From Salinarchaeum sp. Harcht-Bsk1 (GTDB lineage: Archaea; Halobacteriota; Halobacteria; Halobacteriales; Salinarchaeaceae), in assembly GCF_000403645.1 (NCBI RefSeq), contig NC_021313.1, positions 1,178,001-1,242,000 of the forward strand: 64,000 nucleotides of DNA, read 5' to 3'. The notes under the pieces are model-generated. The model did not search any database. It saw only the letters and a program-made list of their open reading frames with translations, and had not been told where the DNA came from. Positions 59,978 to 64,000 of this stretch are shown here, in pieces. A program made the translations under genes and the position numbers. Positions within the stretch are counted from its first letter, which is position 1. Every line of letters starts with the position of its first letter.

Positions 59978-60980
59978 CACCCGATTTGATCCGCGGATCC
60001 AGCCACCCGTAACTCAGGTCGGCGAAGAACGTCGCGATAACGACGGTGATCGTAATCAGCAGGAACACCGACATCATCAGTGGGATGTCCCTGTTCTCGA
60101 TGCCCCGGAACATCCAGAAGCCGACCCCCTGATACTGGAAGATCTGCTCGAGAATGACCGACGCCCCGAGCATGAACCCGATCGAGATCAGGAGGCTGGT
60201 GTATAGCGGCAGGACGGCGTTCCGACCGACGTACCGCAGTGCGATCCGACGGGACGGGAGTCCACGGAGCTCCGCGACCCGAACGTAGTCTTCACCCAGC
60301 GTCTGAATGCTGTTGCCTCGCATCGACAGCGCGAGGAGTCCGTACGCTGTGAGGATGTAGGACAGTGCAGGCAGTATTGCGTGCTGGAATGCCCCGACGA
60401 CGAACGCGAGCGTGAATCCCGGATCCACGTCGGCCGGCAGCCGGTTCCGTACGGGGAACCAGTCGAGGATGAGGCCGTCTCCGTACCCGACGTAGATGAT
60501 CAGGAGGATCCCTGCAACGTAGTAGGGAACGGAAGTCGTCACGATGCCGAGGACGGTGTTCGAGAGGTCGAAGATCGATCCCTCCTTGTATGCCATGATG
60601 GCACCGAGCATGAGAGAGAATCCGAACAGCCCGAACGTCGCGATGGACATCACGAACAGCGTCCACGGGACGGCGTCGGCCATCACCGAGTTCAGATTCT
60701 CACCGGCTTCGATGGAGTACCCCAGGTTCTGTTCGATGATGAGGTTCTCCATGTACGTCAGGTACGACTCCCACAGCGGTGCGTCCGGATCGTACACCAG
60801 CTGGTTCTCGATGCTCTGTCGAACCTGCTCGGGGTTCGCGTTGGGACGGTTCCTCAGAACCTGGTCGACGTATCGCTGGACCATGTTCCCCGGCATCTGC
60901 TGCACGAGGATGAACGCCAGCGTCACGACTGACCAGAGCGTAAACAGCGCCTGCCCGGTCCGTTTTACGTACCAGTTCAT
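59958..60980 (-). CDS. ABC transporter permease (OppB-type)
   Basis: A 340-residue permease with six helices: MNWYVKRTGQALFTLWSVVT at the N-terminus, AVPWTLFVMSIATFGLFGFS, VTTSVPYYVAGILLIIYVGY, HAILPALSYILTAYGLLALS and the EAA loop DYVRVAELRGLPSRRIALRY, ending in FADLSYGWLDPRI. It forms the channel with the OppC-type protein. The ATG at 60980 is 25 bases after the binding-protein stop. Confidence 0.94.
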   Translation of the reverse strand: MNWYVKRTGQALFTLWSVVTLAFILVQQMPGNMVQRYVDQVLRNRPNANPEQVRQSIENQLVYDPDAPLWESYLTYMENLIIEQNLGYSIEAGENLNSVMADAVPWTLFVMSIATFGLFGFSLMLGAIMAYKEGSIFDLSNTVLGIVTTSVPYYVAGILLIIYVGYGDGLILDWFPVRNRLPADVDPGFTLAFVVGAFQHAILPALSYILTAYGLLALSMRGNSIQTLGEDYVRVAELRGLPSRRIALRYVGRNAVLPLYTSLLISIGFMLGASVILEQIFQYQGVGFWMFRGIENRDIPLMMSVFLLITITVVIATFFADLSYGWLDPRIKSGDEGEAY

Positions 60981-61005
60981 AAAGAATGAAAACGCTCTGC
61001 GGCGG

Positions 61006-62874
61006 TTATTCCGGCTTTGCCTTCAGCAGGCCGGGGGTGTCCTCTTCCGTGGCGTCCTCGAGCTTCTCGTCCAGCTTCGGCAGCCACCAGAGCGGCCAGA
61101 AGGCGTTGAAGTGCTTCGAGGACTCCGGAATCGAGAACTTCCGGGTGTTGATGAAGGACTGCTCGTACTTCTCCATCATGTAGAAGACGGGCACGTCCTT
61201 GTTGACGACGAGTGCGAGCTGCCGGATCAGCTCTTCCTGCTCCGCCTCGTCGGTTGCAGTCGACAGGGCGTCGAGGGTGTCGTCGATGTTGACGGTGCCG
61301 ACCTCGGGGAGCTCGACCTCGTCCTTCGTGTACCCTGCGAAGTGACCCTCGGGGTCACGCAGCACGTTCCGGAGGATGTACCGGAACCCGAAGTACGGCA
61401 GGTTCTGACGGGGCTGCCCACCGGGGGTGTGCTGGTCGACGCCGAGCGGGAACTCCTCGCCCAGCTGGTTGATGTAGCCACCGGGACCGCCCGAACGGGC
61501 GTCACTGGAGGCGTTCCAGCCGGCGTTGTTGAGCTGGTCGATGGCGGACTGCGCCGCGACGGCCCAGTCGGACCAGCCGGACGGGAACGCGATGGTAGCG
61601 TCGATGTCACCGAAGGAGTAGCCTGCCTCGCTCAGCAGGGACTCGGCCTGGTCGAGGTCGAGGTCGTAGACGTTGAAGCCCTCGGGCTCCTTGTCGCCGA
61701 GGTAGGAGTCCACGGACGCCCACGTGAGCCCAGTCGGGGCCGGGTGGTGGCTGACCTTCGTGGTCTCACCGACGTTCTGGATGATCGAACCGCGGTCCAG
61801 CGAGTAGTAGAAGGCCTGCCGGACGTTGCGCTCGCTGAACGGACCGTCACCGTGCCACGGCCAGATCGCCATCCCGAAGTTGCCGGGGATCTGGAACTGG
61901 CTCCAGGTGTCCGGGAAGTTCTCGAGCGTCCCGGGCTTCACGAACATGCTGTGAATCCCGTCGACCTCGTTGGCGATCATGGACTGGTGGGCTGCGTTGT
62001 TGGAGGACCGGTACTCCATCTTGTAGCCATTCCAGTTGTAGTGATCCGCGAGGAAGTGGTCCTCGTAGTCGTCGAGGCCGTCGCGAGGTCGCGTCCGGTT
62101 GTAGTTGGACGTCGCCTCGGTGAGCGCAATCGGTCCGGACGGGTCGGGCGTGTTGACTTCGACTTCGGCCGGCGACTCGTTGTCCTCCTCCCCCGACCAG
62201 ATGGACGGGGCGTAGGCCGCAACCTTGGGCAGGACCGAGTAGGTGACGAAGGACGGGCGGGTACCCTCGGCGTACTCGATGCGGAGCTCCGTGTCGCTCG
62301 CGGCGTTGACGCCACCGTCGACGATGAAGTCCCAGGCAGCGTCGTTGGCATTCTTCTGGATTTCGAGCTGGAGCTTGAGGTCCTCGGCAGTGACGGTCTC
62401 ACCACTGGTGCCCCAGGTGAACTGGTCGGAGACGGTGAGCACGAACTCGTTCCCGTCGTGCTCCCAGTCCGTGACGAGGTGGGGCACCCACTCGTCGAGG
62501 CCGTTCAGGTACTTGACCCACGGCGCGAACAGGCCGAACTGGTCGTGCGGGATGAACCAGCCGACGAGGGGGTTGTACTGGAACTGGTCCGGAGTGAACG
62601 ACCCCGAGAACGTGACGAACCAGCGGTTCGTGTCGGGGTAGGTCGGTCCACTGCTGGAACCGTCGGAGTCGTCACCGCCGGTGTCGTCGCCACCGGTGTC
62701 GGATCCGGAGTCGCCACCGTCGGACGAACCAGAGTCACTGTCACTGTCATCACCGTCTCCGTCGCCACCGATACAGCCGGCGACGGCTGCCGCTCCTGTG
62801 GTGCCAGCGAGCGATACGAATTTCCGTCGGGAGACCACGTCGCTATAGTCCCCACTTGAATGGCTATCTGCCAT
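61006..62874 (-). CDS. ABC transporter substrate-binding lipoprotein (OppA-type)
   Basis: A 622-residue exported binding protein. A Tat-type signal with SRRKFVSLAGTTGAAAVAGC (about 15-34) gives a lipobox cysteine, then a Gly/Asp/Ser linker of about 45 residues including GGDDT units like those in the surface glycoprotein. The mature SBP_bac_5 domain contains FTWGTSGETVTAEDLKLQLE and FSERNVRQAFYYSLDRGSI. Substrates are peptides or short oligosaccharides; which cannot be read. It is the first gene of the operon. Confidence 0.93.
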   Translation of the reverse strand: MADSHSSGDYSDVVSRRKFVSLAGTTGAAAVAGCIGGDGDGDDSDSDSGSSDGGDSGSDTGGDDTGGDDSDGSSSGPTYPDTNRWFVTFSGSFTPDQFQYNPLVGWFIPHDQFGLFAPWVKYLNGLDEWVPHLVTDWEHDGNEFVLTVSDQFTWGTSGETVTAEDLKLQLEIQKNANDAAWDFIVDGGVNAASDTELRIEYAEGTRPSFVTYSVLPKVAAYAPSIWSGEEDNESPAEVEVNTPDPSGPIALTEATSNYNRTRPRDGLDDYEDHFLADHYNWNGYKMEYRSSNNAAHQSMIANEVDGIHSMFVKPGTLENFPDTWSQFQIPGNFGMAIWPWHGDGPFSERNVRQAFYYSLDRGSIIQNVGETTKVSHHPAPTGLTWASVDSYLGDKEPEGFNVYDLDLDQAESLLSEAGYSFGDIDATIAFPSGWSDWAVAAQSAIDQLNNAGWNASSDARSGGPGGYINQLGEEFPLGVDQHTPGGQPRQNLPYFGFRYILRNVLRDPEGHFAGYTKDEVELPEVGTVNIDDTLDALSTATDEAEQEELIRQLALVVNKDVPVFYMMEKYEQSFINTRKFSIPESSKHFNAFWPLWWLPKLDEKLEDATEEDTPGLLKAKPE

Positions 62875-63244
62875 ACGGTCACTCAGTCATGGTTACACAT
62901 ACATAAATGTTTCATATGTCGGGATGCGGTCGCATGCGACCGGGAAAGTGACGGGATACCGCTGCTCGGATCGTCGGCCAGAACGAGGGGCTACCGTCGA
63001 AGCGGCCCGGGAAAAATCGACGGATGGCAGCGGGGTAAATGCGACATTCGAGCGATCGATGGGCGATTCGTCGGGGCGTCGCATCCCCGTTGGATATAAA
63101 ATCGCTCGTGAGCGAGTAAATCTGGCAGCGTTCAAATTTATCGACGCCGTAGCAGTCGATCGTCCGAACGCGAGTCCGTCGACTGTTCGTAAACGATACG
63201 ACGACGACCTCCAATCGGCGAAAAACCACTCGCGAACGATCGCG
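62875..63244. other. 370-base intergenic region
   Basis: No supported gene. It contains the opp-type promoter and an AT-rich patch, GGATATAAAATCGCTCG, at about 63091-63107, followed by the palindrome CGCTCGTGAGCG (63103-63114). That patch would drive plus-strand transcription, but no gene follows on that strand. Frames at 62893-63229 are not convincing. Confidence 0.5.
62902..62907 (-). promoter_or_regulatory. TATA element of the opp-type operon
   Basis: The minus strand reads TTTATG, 28-33 bases before the ATG at 62874 in an AT-rich context (ACATTTATGTATG). It predicts a leaderless or near-leaderless transcript for the whole five-gene operon. Confidence 0.5.
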
Positions 63245-64000
63245 CTAGTCCTGCGCTTCGAGGAAGTCGGCCGTCTCGGCCGCGAGGTCCTGCAGTTCCT
63301 CGGTCAGTTCCGGATCGTCCGATGCTGCAAGCTCCCGGAGGGGATCGGCCGCTTCGGTGGCCCCCGCGTGCCCGAGGGCCTGGATTGCGTGCGCACGAAT
63401 GGAATTGACTTGCGTCTGGGTGACCTCGATCAGATCGTCGACGACCGGATCGACGGCGTCCGGATCGTGCTGGGCGATGTTCGCGATCGTGTCTATCGTC
63501 GCTGCCTGTGCGATCGGCGGGTCGGTGAAGAGGGCCGGTGTAAGGTCCTCGATGCGAGGTGCAACGGCCTCGGGGGCACGTTCACTTACTTCGACGAGGG
63601 AGTTCGCCGCGATCTCCCTGATACCGAAGCTCCTGGCGACGTCGGCGCGGGCCTGCTGGGCGCGTGACTGGAGCCGGTCCTCCGTCTTCGCACGCTCCTC
63701 GTTGTCCATGCGCTCGTAGTCCTCTTCGGTCGGCACGGACGCGTCCTGTGGATCGTTGACCACGTCGATCAGCTGATCGGCCTCGGAGACGAAGTCCTCC
63801 GGGAACTCGGCGAGGAGTGGAGCGAGCGTCCGGCCGGCGCGATACCCCGTCAGCGGCGGAATCTGATCGAGCATCTCGATCAGCCGTGGAATGGCGGGAC
63901 GAACCTCCTCGGGGTACTCGTTGGCGATGCGAGAGAGGACCTGGGCCGCGGAGCTTTCCGCGACCGGGAAGCCGTCGTTCAGCGACTCGATGAACTCGTC
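63245..64000 (-). CDS. HEAT-repeat protein (5' end outside window)
   Basis: The visible 251 residues form alpha-helical repeats of about 35-40 residues. Examples are SSAAQVLSRIANEYPEEVRP, then SFGIREIAANSLVEVSERAP, AQAATIDTIANIAQHDPDAV, IRAHAIQALGHAGATEAADP. These are HEAT-like repeats, used for protein-protein binding. The frame is open to the window edge at 64000, so the start lies beyond. It is on the same strand as the opp-type operon but 370 bases upstream with its own spacing, so co-transcription is uncertain. Confidence 0.8.
   Translation of the reverse strand, partial: DEFIESLNDGFPVAESSAAQVLSRIANEYPEEVRPAIPRLIEMLDQIPPLTGYRAGRTLAPLLAEFPEDFVSEADQLIDVVNDPQDASVPTEEDYERMDNEERAKTEDRLQSRAQQARADVARSFGIREIAANSLVEVSERAPEAVAPRIEDLTPALFTDPPIAQAATIDTIANIAQHDPDAVDPVVDDLIEVTQTQVNSIRAHAIQALGHAGATEAADPLRELAASDDPELTEELQDLAAETADFLEAQD

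Noticed and set aside
1-64000. Possible provirus or genomic island
   Set aside because: No integrase, transposase, capsid or packaging genes are seen, and the genes are of chromosomal housekeeping type.

Overview
The window is a gene-dense, GC-rich stretch of a haloarchaeal chromosome (class Halobacteria). The evidence is the acidic proteomes of nearly every gene, archaeal or eukaryote-type translation genes (aIF6, L31e, L39e, S8e, Hef, Trm1), Tat-dependent lipoproteins with acidic Ser/Asp/Gly linkers, an S-layer-type glycoprotein ending in a PGF-type anchor, a halocyanin-like copper protein, HalOD1 and Bat-type regulators, and mostly leaderless promoters with a TATA element about 26-30 bases before the start codon. 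I do not assign a genus.

Layout. 1-7.1 kb: the end of a membrane protein gene, the L39e-L31e-aIF6 ribosome operon (minus), a four-CBS-domain protein with glycyl-tRNA synthetase and a dolichol-kinase-like protein, and a Pit-type phosphate permease. 7.1-15.3 kb: universal stress protein, the Hef helicase-nuclease, a Tat lipoprotein, a zinc-ribbon protein, nucleoside hydrolase, malate dehydrogenase, DHH phosphoesterase. 15.3-24.5 kb: a 1,261-residue membrane-anchored PAS/GAF/HTH regulator, a HalOD1 protein paired with a tiny conserved protein, PspA, an aminotransferase, SRPBCC and enoyl-CoA hydratase. 24.5-31.4 kb: a complete phosphate-uptake operon (pstS-pstC-pstA-pstB-phoU and an AbrB-PhoU fusion), coupled by short overlaps. 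31.5-40.1 kb: a cysteine-cluster protein, RidA, an arsenic operon (arsR-acr3-arsC), glycine cleavage gcvT and gcvH, NYN nuclease, TatD-like hydrolase, S8e and an Lrp regulator. 40.2-43.6 kb: two nearly identical tandem glutamine synthetase genes, each followed by a related composite palindromic element. 43.6-56.5 kb: BrkB-type membrane protein, Trm1, a glutamine amidotransferase, halocyanin-like protein, S-layer-type glycoprotein, DUF192 protein, citramalate/isopropylmalate synthase behind a leaderless short ORF, tRNA-Ser(CGA) with nested hairpins and a copied tRNA 3' end, and MoxR ATPase. 56.6-62.9 kb: a five-gene peptide/oligosaccharide ABC importer (oppABCDF type). The window ends inside a HEAT-repeat gene.

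The metabolic genes are ordinary housekeeping functions (nitrogen assimilation, phosphate and peptide uptake, one-carbon and branched-chain amino-acid synthesis, arsenic resistance). I saw no provirus, CRISPR array, transposase or toxin system. The most unusual signals are non-coding: degenerate tandem repeats that begin at or very near stop codons (aIF6, the DUF7331-like gene, trm1), a repeat upstream of the NYN gene, palindromic elements with a CTCGCT-x-CGCTCG type core behind glnA and tRNA-Ser, and mosaic identity between the two glnA copies that suggests gene conversion.
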